Part shown: positions 26,721 to 35,316 of the stretch, piece after piece
Position numbering within the stretch: position 1 is the first letter of the stretch
Layout: each line of letters starts with the position of its first letter
Assembly (NCBI RefSeq): GCF_002954585.1
Contig: NZ_MSCI01000001.1
Location: forward strand, 496,001-560,000
Direction: 5' to 3'
DNA: 64,000 nt
Source: Vibrio chagasii
Lineage (GTDB): Bacteria > Pseudomonadota > Gammaproteobacteria > Enterobacterales > Vibrionaceae
Notes under the pieces: generated by a model
What the model was told of the DNA's origin: nothing
The model's database searches: none
Seen by the model: the letters and a program-made list of their open reading frames with translations, nothing else
Made by a program: the position numbers and the translations under genes

Positions 26721-28619
26721 TTAAGAATGGTCTTTATTCACACCGCTTTTATGTTCGAATGCATAATCAAGCACTTTGCGGATGTAAGGTGCAGCGACCT
26801 TAGAACCACCATTACCATGTTCAATAACAACAGTGGCAACGTAATTCGGATGTTCATAAGGCGCAAAGGCAGTGTAGAGCGCGTGGTCGAGTAGATGCCT
26901 TTCGAGCTCTTTAGAGTTGTACACCTGATCTTTTGCTAAGCCAAATACTTGAGAGGTACCAGATTTACCACCACTTGTGTACTTGGTTCCTTTAAACGCT
27001 CTTCTACCGCTACCACGACTACCATGGTTCACTAATCGCATCGCATTGATCGACACATCCCAGATCTTGTCTGGCACTTCATCAATAGATGGCATTTGCT
27101 TTGGTTCTACTAGCTGTTGCGTCTCAAAGTCTTCACCATGATCGAGTATTGCTCGCAGTATATGGGGAGGCATGACCTTACCGTGATTGACTAACACAGA
27201 GGTTGCTTTCGCAAGTTGCAGCGGGGTTGAAGTCCAGTACCCTTGTCCAATACCGATCGGTACTGTGTCACCTTGATACCAAGGAGTTCGGTAGCGCATC
27301 ATCTTCCAATCTCGAGTCGGCATATTGGCGTTACTTTCTTCGTATATGTCGATGCCTGATGGCTTACCAAAACCAAAACGGTTCATCCATGTACTGATCC
27401 GATCGATACCTAAGTCAAATGCCACTTGATAGAAAAATGAATCCACCGACTCTTCGATTGCTTGTGTTACGTCAACCGGACCATGACCCCAACGTTTCCA
27501 GTCACGCCACGCTTTGGAGTTAGACTTAGAACCAGGGATACGCCATACGCCGTGGTCATTGCGAATGGTATTTTCTGAAATTACATGCTCTTCCAAGCCT
27601 GCAACAGCCATGAACGGCTTAACAGTAGAAGCAGGGGGATAAACACCTAGCGTTGCTCTGTTTACCAATGGGTGGGCTGGGTCATTGAGCAATGTTTGGT
27701 AATTCTTACTAGAAATGCCATCAACGAAAAGATTAGGGTCGTAACTCGGGCTTGATGCCATTGCTAAAACACTATTGTCTTTCGGGTCTAGAATAACCGC
27801 GCTACCAGTGCGATGGTCAAGTTGCTCAAATGCGTACTTTTGCAGTTCAAGATCAATGTTGAGCACGATGTCTTTCCCGGCTACTGGTGGAACATATTTT
27901 ATGGTCCTGACGACACGGCCTCGGCTATTTACCTCAACCTCTTGATAACCTTTTTGGCCGTGGAGTATATCTTCGTAGTATCGCTCAACACCAAGCTTAC
28001 CGATGATAGTTGTTGCTTGATAATTCGCTTCTTTGCCTTGCTCTTCTAATTTTCTCAAGTCGTTGTCATTGATGTGTGCAACGTAGCCTAATACATGGGT
28101 CAGCACTTCACCGTTAGGGTAGAAACGCTTTAAGCTGGTATCGATTGTCAGTCCTGGAAACAGGTACTGGTGAACCGAGAATTTTGCGATCTCTTTTTCC
28201 GTCAGGTTCTCTAATATCGTAACGGACTTAAAGCGACGGGTGTTGCGATAGCGCTTTTTAAAACGCGTTATTTGTTCTTCACTCAGCGGGATATACTCGT
28301 TGAGCTTGCTCAGCATCTCGTCTACATCTTTTGTTTGCTCAGGGATCATGGTGAGTGAAAACACCAGTTTGTTTTCAGCCAACAACACACCATGTCTGTC
28401 GTAGATCAACCCTCGTGTAGGGGCGATCGGGAGCACTTTAATTCGGTTCCCGTCAGCGCGGGTTTGGTAGCTATCAAAGTTTTGAACTTGGAGTCGGTAT
28501 AAGTTACCGACTAAGACGAGAGTGAAAAGCAGAATACCTATGAATGCGACAATAACACGGTTTCTAAACAGGTTTATTTCACTTTTATGATCGCGCATTT
28601 TTACGCGTTTGTGGTACAT
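26721..28619 (-). CDS. mrdA: Penicillin-binding protein 2 (MrdA-type transpeptidase), stand-alone copy
   Basis: About 632 residues. One N-terminal TM anchor (RVIVAFIGILLFTLVLVGNL) precedes a dimerisation domain with APTRGLIYDRHGVLLAEN, and the transpeptidase domain has SxxK in YPPASTVKPF, SxD in EESVDSFFY and KSGTS in GGKSGTSQV. PBP2 crosslinks peptidoglycan during rod elongation with RodA. No rodA, rlpA, dacA or rsfS gene is adjacent, so this looks like a second copy outside the usual elongasome cluster. The frame opens with TTG followed at once by ATG 28619, which I use; ATG 28598 is a possible alternative. Confidence 0.88.
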   Translation of the reverse strand: MYHKRVKMRDHKSEINLFRNRVIVAFIGILLFTLVLVGNLYRLQVQNFDSYQTRADGNRIKVLPIAPTRGLIYDRHGVLLAENKLVFSLTMIPEQTKDVDEMLSKLNEYIPLSEEQITRFKKRYRNTRRFKSVTILENLTEKEIAKFSVHQYLFPGLTIDTSLKRFYPNGEVLTHVLGYVAHINDNDLRKLEEQGKEANYQATTIIGKLGVERYYEDILHGQKGYQEVEVNSRGRVVRTIKYVPPVAGKDIVLNIDLELQKYAFEQLDHRTGSAVILDPKDNSVLAMASSPSYDPNLFVDGISSKNYQTLLNDPAHPLVNRATLGVYPPASTVKPFMAVAGLEEHVISENTIRNDHGVWRIPGSKSNSKAWRDWKRWGHGPVDVTQAIEESVDSFFYQVAFDLGIDRISTWMNRFGFGKPSGIDIYEESNANMPTRDWKMMRYRTPWYQGDTVPIGIGQGYWTSTPLQLAKATSVLVNHGKVMPPHILRAILDHGEDFETQQLVEPKQMPSIDEVPDKIWDVSINAMRLVNHGSRGSGRRAFKGTKYTSGGKSGTSQVFGLAKDQVYNSKELERHLLDHALYTAFAPYEHPNYVATVVIEHGNGGSKVAAPYIRKVLDYAFEHKSGVNKDHS

Positions 28620-28827
28620 CAAATCTTAGCCTGTTACATTTAGTTACACTTGTTTAGGCGGACTTTACCATAGCTTCGTAAAAACCATGTCATGTTTTAT
28701 GAGCTTCTCAAAGATAAGCAGAGTTATATAATTATATTAAATTCGGTGGAACGAAGTGCTGGGTGCATAACCAGCTCGTTACTCAACATTTGTGGTTCGA
28801 TAGTATGCGTTCTTAGATGAGTAGGAA

Positions 28828-28862
28828 TAAAAACGGCTCCCATCTTAGGGAGCTGTTGTTTG
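28828..28862 (-). terminator. Terminator after the ABC-type ATPase gene
   Basis: Minus strand: CAGCTCCC / GGGAGCCG stem followed by TTTTTA. Confidence 0.75.
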
Positions 28863-28876
28863 ATAGTAATTAGAAC

Positions 28877-30532
28877 TTAGTTAGAAGGCTTGAACTGAGA
28901 TTTACGCATACGGTTAAGAGCCGCCATAACATCCAAGGTTCTTGGTTTCGCTAAGTCACCGTAGTTAGGCATATTTTGGTGCCAATCGTTACCTAGAATC
29001 GCGTTGAACTCTTTTGCTGGATTATTCGACCAGCCCGGCATTTGTGCAAACTGGAACCACGCCCAACCAATCGCGTTAACTTCAGACGTTGATTCAAGTT
29101 GCTCTAGTGCAGACAAGTCTGCAAACTCTTTACCAAAACGTAGAGACTCTTTGCCTTTAGCACTGACACGGAACTTACCATCAGTAAGGATGTTCATCAG
29201 TGATGCGCGGTTCAGTGAACGAGGAACAAACATCTCTAATGGTGTTTCACACTCGTTATTACGCTGAGTAGGGTGCTGGGCAATCACATCTTTTGCGTTC
29301 TCTGTCACATTTACCGCTTGGTAATCATGCATTTGAATCACAGTGTCTGCTACGTCAAGGTAATCACCAGAACCGCCCATAACGACGATGGTAGAGATTT
29401 CCATTTCATCACGTAGTTGGCCAATACGGTCGACAAGAGGAGTAATCGGCTCGTCACCTTTTGAAACCAATGCCTGCATGCGCTCATCACGGATCATGAA
29501 ATTGGTCGCTGATGTATCTTCATCAATCAATAACGTTTGAACACCAGCTTCAATCGACTCTTGTAGCCAAGCTGCTTGAGAGGTAGAGCCCGAAGCGTCT
29601 TGAGTACTGAAATCAGACGTATCTTTCTTCATCGGAAGATGATTGATGTAGTTAGACAGGTTTAAGCTGTGTACACATCGTCCATCTTCAGCGCGAATCT
29701 TCATGGTATCAATGGCAGTCACAATGCCTTCACGACCATCACCTGGAATATGGTTGTAGATAGAACGCTCAACCGCATTCAATAGTGTCGATTTACCGTG
29801 GAAACCACCACCAACGATCAATGTAATCCCTTTAGGAATGCCCAAGCCTGTTACGTCGCCTTGGTTTGGCGTGTTTAACGTAACGCTCAGAGATTCTGGA
29901 GCCGTGAAAGGAACCGCATCTTTCATTGGAAGGTCACAGTTACCCGCGATACGTGGTAATACACTGCCATTTGCCACAAATGCCGCTAGGTTATGCTCAT
30001 CTAGCTGTGCACGTAGCGCTTCTTGGTCTTCGATCGTTTCACAGTGTTTGATCATTGCATCGATGTTCAGCTCACGCTCTAGCGTTGCTCGGCGGATAAA
30101 CTTCGGCAGGTAGAAGGTGATGATATTGTTCGCTTTCTTCGCAAGAATGCTACGACCATCAGCAGGTAGGTTAATACGGAAACGAATTTCGATACCGTGC
30201 TCAGTAAATACAACGGCGGTGTTGTCGAGTACTGTTTGACCCGTTAATGCAATAGAAACGGTCGCTTCTTGTTTTGCGAACTCAGCAAAGCTACGTGCAA
30301 TAAAGTCACGAGCCGCTACTTGGTATTCATAAGACTTTTCTTTCAGCCAATCTAACCCAGTTAACGACCACGCGCGTGTTGCACGAAAACGAGAAGCTGA
30401 CGCGTATGGGTCACCTTGAATGTGGTCGATGTGTAATTCGAAATCAGCAAAGTCGTATTGACCTTTAATTTGTTGATATGCACGGTAGTTTTGTTTTTCG
30501 AGCTTTTTAAGCTTTGCAGTCAACTGATCCAT
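28877..30532 (-). CDS. Predicted ABC-class ATPase (PF09818-type)
   Basis: 551 residues. Walker A is IVGGGFHGKSTLLNAVE (residues ~238-254), Walker B is TLLIDEDTSATNFM, and IVVMGGSGDYLDVAD follows. There are no membrane segments or ABC transporter partner, so it is a soluble ABC ATPase. The family is widespread and poorly characterised; a eukaryotic relative was studied in trypanosome RNA editing (from memory). The role in bacteria is unknown. Confidence 0.82.
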   Translation of the reverse strand: MDQLTAKLKKLEKQNYRAYQQIKGQYDFADFELHIDHIQGDPYASASRFRATRAWSLTGLDWLKEKSYEYQVAARDFIARSFAEFAKQEATVSIALTGQTVLDNTAVVFTEHGIEIRFRINLPADGRSILAKKANNIITFYLPKFIRRATLERELNIDAMIKHCETIEDQEALRAQLDEHNLAAFVANGSVLPRIAGNCDLPMKDAVPFTAPESLSVTLNTPNQGDVTGLGIPKGITLIVGGGFHGKSTLLNAVERSIYNHIPGDGREGIVTAIDTMKIRAEDGRCVHSLNLSNYINHLPMKKDTSDFSTQDASGSTSQAAWLQESIEAGVQTLLIDEDTSATNFMIRDERMQALVSKGDEPITPLVDRIGQLRDEMEISTIVVMGGSGDYLDVADTVIQMHDYQAVNVTENAKDVIAQHPTQRNNECETPLEMFVPRSLNRASLMNILTDGKFRVSAKGKESLRFGKEFADLSALEQLESTSEVNAIGWAWFQFAQMPGWSNNPAKEFNAILGNDWHQNMPNYGDLAKPRTLDVMAALNRMRKSQFKPSN

Positions 30533-30652
30533 AACGAGGAATGCCTATATAAAGGGGAAGATAAAAACAGAAAGGCGGCGATTATAAAAATCACCACCTA
30601 TAGAGTAAAGAGAAACTAGGCCTAAATCCAAAACTAACTGGGCTTTTCGGCT

Positions 30653-32560
30653 TTAAGCGTAACGAGTTGTCCCTAAATAGTTTTGATTGACTAAGCTATG
30701 CTCGAATTCTTGGCATGACATCGGTCTGCCATAAAGGTAACCCTGGCCAACGTCACAGCCCTCATCAATAATAAACTGCTCCTGAACTTCTGATTCAATC
30801 CCTTCAATCATCACTTTCAGATCCAACTTTTTCGCGATCTGGACGATGGAACGGACAATCTCAGAGTCTTCACTCGAGTCGAGCACCTGGTCGATGAAAC
30901 TCTTATCAATCTTGATTGCATCAAATGGGAACTTCTTAAGATAACTGAATGACGCGTAGCCGGTTCCAAAGTCATCCAGTGACAATGTCACGCCTATGTC
31001 ATGCAGTGTTTCAAGCGTGTTCTTTGCTACCAATTCATCTGCAATAAGTCCGCTTTCTGTCACTTCGAGCTCTAAGAAATGAGGTTCAAGGTGATAGGTT
31101 TCCAGTAAATGGACGACTTGCTCGGCAAAGTGCGCGTTCTTGAGCTGCACCGCGGACACATTAACCGCCATCTTAAAATCTTCAACGTATTCAGACCATT
31201 CTTTGGCTTTTTCAATCGCATTACGCAGCACAAAGCTACCGACCTCAAAAATCAAGCCGTTCTGCTCGGCCATGTGAATCAACGTTTCGTTAGAAATGTC
31301 CCCTAAAACAGGGTGTCGCCAACGAAGTAGAGCTTCGGCACCCACCCAGCGGTGAGTTAACGGGCACACTTTGGGTTGGAAATAGAGCATCAAATCATCG
31401 TTACGTACCGCTTGCAGCAAATAACCTTCGATCTTGTTGATATGGTTTTGCTCGTCAGTATGAGACTGAGAGTAGTAGGCAAACTTTTGTCCGGAATCTT
31501 TGCATGCGAGCATAGCTTCAGAGGATTTCTGGAGAATACTCTCAGCATCATCTTCACTATTGGTGGTCGCAATGCCGATAAACGCGTGCAGGTGAACTTT
31601 ATCCTTATCTATGTCGAATTCGGAGTGACCAACCTTTACCAGTGTTTGACAGAGTTCTTCAAGACGATGGTGCAAATCCTTAACGCTGAATGCCAATACC
31701 AAATCAACAGAAGTAGGGCGTGCTGTTAATACGTCGATATCAGAAATGCTGTCGATACGTTTTCGGTACTCCACCAAAACTTTGTCTAACGCATTGTAGC
31801 CGTATCGCGCTTGTATACGCCTGCCATTAGTGAAACCGATATGAATGACGGCGAACGAACAATCGATGAGTCGACGCTGTGATGACAGTTTGTGATTAAG
31901 ACGCGACTCAAATGCATTGCGATTCAAGAAGCCGGTCCCGAGATCGTGGTTCTTTTGAAAATTGATTTTTTGTTCGGCCGCTTTGCGCTTATCAATTTCT
32001 TGATTCAAAGAGTAATTCAGACTGGCGAGATCTTTAGTTCGTGTATACACGCGATTTTTTAGGTCGCGATTCATTTGAGCTAACTTTGCATGTTGGAAGA
32101 GGGTTTTAAGCTGAGATTCTATTGAGGTACGAAAGCTCTCAAGTAGTTTGATATAAGTGGGCGTATAGTGATTTTCCTTAGAGTCCAAGATACAAATGGT
32201 TCCGAAGATTTCGCCATTTGGCCAAAGGAGGGGAATACCACAATAAGAGACCAAGCCCAGTTCAATGTCGGGGTTGTTTTCCCATGATGGATCTTTGAGC
32301 GCATTCGGTACGAGTAGGCGCCGTTGCGACTCCATTACTGTTTCACAATAAAGGCCGTTACCTAACTTTTCTGAGTCACCTTTATTGTAAGGGTTGTTCT
32401 CGCTATGACTGGTTGAGAATACTTCAATGTAATTTGAGTGAACACGCATAATAAGCGCAGCTGGCACTTGAGTAATTTGAGCTAAGAGATCGACAATATT
32501 TTGCCAACCGTGCTCCATATCGTCCGGGATATCTAAATCGAGTGTTTTTATTTTCTTCAT
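30653..32560 (-). CDS. c-di-GMP phosphodiesterase with GAF, degenerate GGDEF and EAL domains
   Basis: About 635 residues. The N-terminal GAF-type sensor (VSYCGIPLLWPNGEIFGTIC) leads via a short coiled coil to a GGDEF-like domain whose GGDEF site is replaced (TARPTSVDLVLAF), so it is probably not a cyclase. The EAL domain keeps the catalytic set: EALLRWRHP, VNVSAVQL, ELEVTES, LDDFGTGY, IKIDKSFI, EGIES. It should therefore hydrolyse c-di-GMP. ATG 32560 has GGAG at 6 bases; an upstream TTG in frame is disfavoured. The signal sensed by GAF is unknown. Confidence 0.85.
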   Translation of the reverse strand: MKKIKTLDLDIPDDMEHGWQNIVDLLAQITQVPAALIMRVHSNYIEVFSTSHSENNPYNKGDSEKLGNGLYCETVMESQRRLLVPNALKDPSWENNPDIELGLVSYCGIPLLWPNGEIFGTICILDSKENHYTPTYIKLLESFRTSIESQLKTLFQHAKLAQMNRDLKNRVYTRTKDLASLNYSLNQEIDKRKAAEQKINFQKNHDLGTGFLNRNAFESRLNHKLSSQRRLIDCSFAVIHIGFTNGRRIQARYGYNALDKVLVEYRKRIDSISDIDVLTARPTSVDLVLAFSVKDLHHRLEELCQTLVKVGHSEFDIDKDKVHLHAFIGIATTNSEDDAESILQKSSEAMLACKDSGQKFAYYSQSHTDEQNHINKIEGYLLQAVRNDDLMLYFQPKVCPLTHRWVGAEALLRWRHPVLGDISNETLIHMAEQNGLIFEVGSFVLRNAIEKAKEWSEYVEDFKMAVNVSAVQLKNAHFAEQVVHLLETYHLEPHFLELEVTESGLIADELVAKNTLETLHDIGVTLSLDDFGTGYASFSYLKKFPFDAIKIDKSFIDQVLDSSEDSEIVRSIVQIAKKLDLKVMIEGIESEVQEQFIIDEGCDVGQGYLYGRPMSCQEFEHSLVNQNYLGTTRYA

Positions 32561-32670
32561 ATGACTCCGAGTCAATTATGCTAAATGCATCAACACATCC
32601 TGTGTTAATTATGATGAACCAAATAAAACTGTGAATCTTACGTTAATTAAGTATAAGAAATGTTGCACAA

Positions 32671-32698
32671 AAAACCTCGGCAATTTTGCAGAGGTTTT
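32671..32698 (-). terminator. Terminator after fabV
   Basis: AAAACCTC / GAGGTTTT stem just beyond the fabV stop. Confidence 0.65.
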
Positions 32699-32738
32699 CA
32701 AATGTGAATATGGGTCTCAGTAATGAGATAAATTTCGA

Positions 32739-33938
32739 CTAGGGCTTTAATTTTATAAAGTCTTCACTATTCAGCTTCTTAGTGTAGTCGACTGATGGTT
32801 GTGCAAAGCCGTTTAGCTGCAAGAATTCATCTTTAAACCCTTGGTAATCACCTAGGGTTTGGAAGTTGTTTTCATCCATATTATCGAGCAACTTTGTCAC
32901 ATGGGCTTGCGTCTCTGGGTCTAGTTCCCAGTCGTCCATTCGTATCAACCGCTCACCATCAAGCGGTACTTTAGATTGACCATACAGCTTAGTGCTAAAC
33001 AGGCGCTGCATTTGCTCGATACAGCCTTCATGCGTCTGTTTCTCTTTCATCACTTTGTACAACGCAAGCAAGTAGGGGCTTAAGCCTGGGATAAATACAC
33101 TCGCTTTGGTCACCAATGCCTTACATACCGTCGCATAAGCATTGCCGCCAAAGTTAGCTAACTCTAGGTTAAGCGCATGGCTGGTTTGATGAAGATCGAT
33201 TTTTGCGCGACCTAAAGTACCGTTTAGATAAATAGGATGTGTCACTTCAGGGCCGACGTAAGAAAAGGCAATAGTTTTACAACCAGGAGCGATAGATTCG
33301 GCATTGATGAGCTCATCTATCCAGCTTTCCCAGTCTTCACCGCCCATGACTTTGAGAGTACTTTCTTCTTCCTCAGCCGTTGCGGCTTCAAGGGTGTTAG
33401 TAACCCAGCTATCATTTTCAAGCGAGATGGTCGCGCCAGTAACGCTTTCGCCAATAGGTTTAATAGCAGAACGCCAAAACTCATCAGAATCAGGTTTAGG
33501 GCGAAGGCCAGCAGCCAAACTGTAAATAACCAGATCAACTTCACCTTCGAAGTAGGTTTCTATCGCTTCAACAACTTGAGCGCGTGTTTCTTTAGAGAAG
33601 GCATCACCTACGATATTAATAGCTGTGCGCTGTTCGCGTTCCGCTTCTTTTTTAAAGTAGATGTTGTTGTACCAACCAGCACTGCCAAGGGATTTCTCGT
33701 TGGGACCACGTTCGAATGAGACGCCAATGGTGTCGGCTTGTACACCACCAAAGGTTAGGGCGATACGAGCGGCAAGGCCGAAGCCTGAGGAAGCGCCGAT
33801 GATTAAAACTCGCTTAGGGCCATCTTTGATTTGCGGCGCACTCTTAACGAATTTAATTTGTTGCTTAACGGCTTCTTGACAGCCAATAGGGTGAGCGCTT
33901 TTGGCTACCACACCCTTGATAACAGGTTCGATCAGCAT
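32739..33938 (-). CDS. fabV: Trans-2-enoyl-ACP/CoA reductase FabV (divergent type)
   Basis: 399 residues, the usual FabV length. The cofactor loop reads LIIGASSGFGLAARIA, and the catalytic Y-x8-K is in YLNGTLGRAKIDL. KVMGGEDWESWIDEL and KVMKEKQTHEGCIEQMQ are also FabV hallmarks. It reduces enoyl-ACP in the last step of fatty-acid elongation and confers insensitivity to triclosan compared with FabI. Many positions differ from the canonical V. cholerae FabV as I remember it, so this may be a second paralogue. Confidence 0.88.
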   Translation of the reverse strand: MLIEPVIKGVVAKSAHPIGCQEAVKQQIKFVKSAPQIKDGPKRVLIIGASSGFGLAARIALTFGGVQADTIGVSFERGPNEKSLGSAGWYNNIYFKKEAEREQRTAINIVGDAFSKETRAQVVEAIETYFEGEVDLVIYSLAAGLRPKPDSDEFWRSAIKPIGESVTGATISLENDSWVTNTLEAATAEEEESTLKVMGGEDWESWIDELINAESIAPGCKTIAFSYVGPEVTHPIYLNGTLGRAKIDLHQTSHALNLELANFGGNAYATVCKALVTKASVFIPGLSPYLLALYKVMKEKQTHEGCIEQMQRLFSTKLYGQSKVPLDGERLIRMDDWELDPETQAHVTKLLDNMDENNFQTLGDYQGFKDEFLQLNGFAQPSVDYTKKLNSEDFIKLKP

Positions 33939-34018
33939 AAATAGCCTTACAGTTAACGATGATATGCACTCAGGCTAACGTAAAGCTGTGTAAAATTTAT
34001 TGAGCTAGACCATTAAAC

Positions 34019-34642
34019 TTAAAGATACTGATATAATTCTTCGGCGACAAATTCAGCAATCCAAGGTTGAGCTTCTGGTTTTGGGTGTAGCCCATCGTTC
34101 ATCATCCACTCAGGTTTTAGAATGATGTGCTCGAGGAAAAACGGCAACAGCGGCACATTTTGTTGATCAGCCAACGCTGCAAATACGTATTCAAACTGTT
34201 GGTTATAACGCTTGCCGTAATTAGGCGGAATTTTAATTTGCATCATGATTGGTTTGGCACCAGCTGCTTTAACTTGTTTGATAATTTGATCCAAGTTTGA
34301 AGACATCAGCTTAGGTGGGAAACCTCGAAGACCGTCGTTCGCACCCAGTTCGATGAGAACTGTATCTGGAGCATGATCTTCAAGCAATTGTGGCAAACGA
34401 GCTAAACCGTTACCTGTTGTATCACCAGAAATGCTGCCATTGACCACGATCACCGCTTTGTCGTGTTTCGCTAGAGCATCTGGTAACAAACTTGGCCAAC
34501 TCTGTTTGATATCCATGTTGTAGCCAGCACTCAAGCTATCACCAAGTATGAGTAACTTAGACTCTTGGTTTGGCGCTGAGTCTTGAGCAAGAGAAGCGGT
34601 AGAAAATAATACAAAGAACAAAAAGGAAATTAGTCGAGTCAT
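34019..34642 (-). CDS. tesA: Multifunctional acyl-CoA thioesterase I / lysophospholipase TesA
   Basis: About 207 residues with a signal peptide (MTRLISFLFFVLFSTASLAQ). The SGNH-hydrolase blocks are LLILGDSLSAGYN (Ser), NGSISGDTTGNG (Gly), IELGANDGLRG (Asn) and MNDGLHPKPEA (Asp-His). It is a periplasmic esterase. ATG 34642 is chosen because it begins the signal peptide; its codon overlaps by two bases the ATG of the divergent ybbA gene. The tesA-ybbA-ybbP layout is conserved in gammaproteobacteria. Confidence 0.92.
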   Translation of the reverse strand: MTRLISFLFFVLFSTASLAQDSAPNQESKLLILGDSLSAGYNMDIKQSWPSLLPDALAKHDKAVIVVNGSISGDTTGNGLARLPQLLEDHAPDTVLIELGANDGLRGFPPKLMSSNLDQIIKQVKAAGAKPIMMQIKIPPNYGKRYNQQFEYVFAALADQQNVPLLPFFLEHIILKPEWMMNDGLHPKPEAQPWIAEFVAEELYQYL

Positions 34643-35315
34643 GCATACATCCATCATTAAAGCAGAAGCTGTTTCCAAGACAGTGTCTACTAATCAAGAA
34701 CATTTAACAATCCTAGAGCATGTCGATATTGATATTCGTGAAGGTGAAACAGTCGCGATTGTCGGCACATCGGGAGCCGGTAAATCGACCTTGATGACAT
34801 TACTTGCAGGGCTTGATGTTCCTACAAAGGGCGAAATTCACTTGCTAGGGCAACCGTTATCTCAGCTTGATGATGAAGCGAGAGCGAAAATCCGAAGCGA
34901 ATCGGTTGGATTTGTTTTTCAGAGCTTTCTTTTGATTCCTAGTTTGTCTGCACTACAAAACGTAACCCTTCCATGTTTGCTGAAAGGCGAAGATGAAGAT
35001 ATAGAACGTGCAACAGCCTTACTCGAATCGGTTGGTCTTAAGGATAGGCTCGATCACTTGCCATCTCAACTATCGGGCGGCGAGCAACAACGTGTGGCAT
35101 TAGCTCGTGCATTTATGATTAAGCCAAAGATTCTGTTTGCTGATGAACCAACGGGGAACTTAGACCAACAAACCGCAGCAAAAATCGTCGAGCTACTATT
35201 CGAGCTGAACTCTTCTCACGGCACCACACTGGTATTGGTGACACACGATCCTAAGCTTGCACAACGTTGTCAACGAACGCTTAAGATGCATGTCGGACAG
35301 ATAGAGGAAGTCTAA
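34641..35315 (+). CDS. ybbA: ABC transporter ATP-binding protein YbbA
   Basis: 224 residues. Walker A GTSGAGKST, Q-loop VFQSF, signature LSGGEQQRV, Walker B ILFADEPTG and the H-loop THD are all intact. It belongs to the MacB/LolD-type group and works with the FtsX-like permease encoded 1 base downstream. The transported or released substrate is not known. Its ATG overlaps the divergent tesA start, so the ribosome-binding region of each gene lies inside the other. Confidence 0.9.
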   Translation: MHTSIIKAEAVSKTVSTNQEHLTILEHVDIDIREGETVAIVGTSGAGKSTLMTLLAGLDVPTKGEIHLLGQPLSQLDDEARAKIRSESVGFVFQSFLLIPSLSALQNVTLPCLLKGEDEDIERATALLESVGLKDRLDHLPSQLSGGEQQRVALARAFMIKPKILFADEPTGNLDQQTAAKIVELLFELNSSHGTTLVLVTHDPKLAQRCQRTLKMHVGQIEEV

Positions 35316-35316
35316 A

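Noticed and set aside
33237..33719. 160-residue plus-strand ORF opposite fabV
   Set aside because: Fully antisense to fabV, composition reflects that gene.
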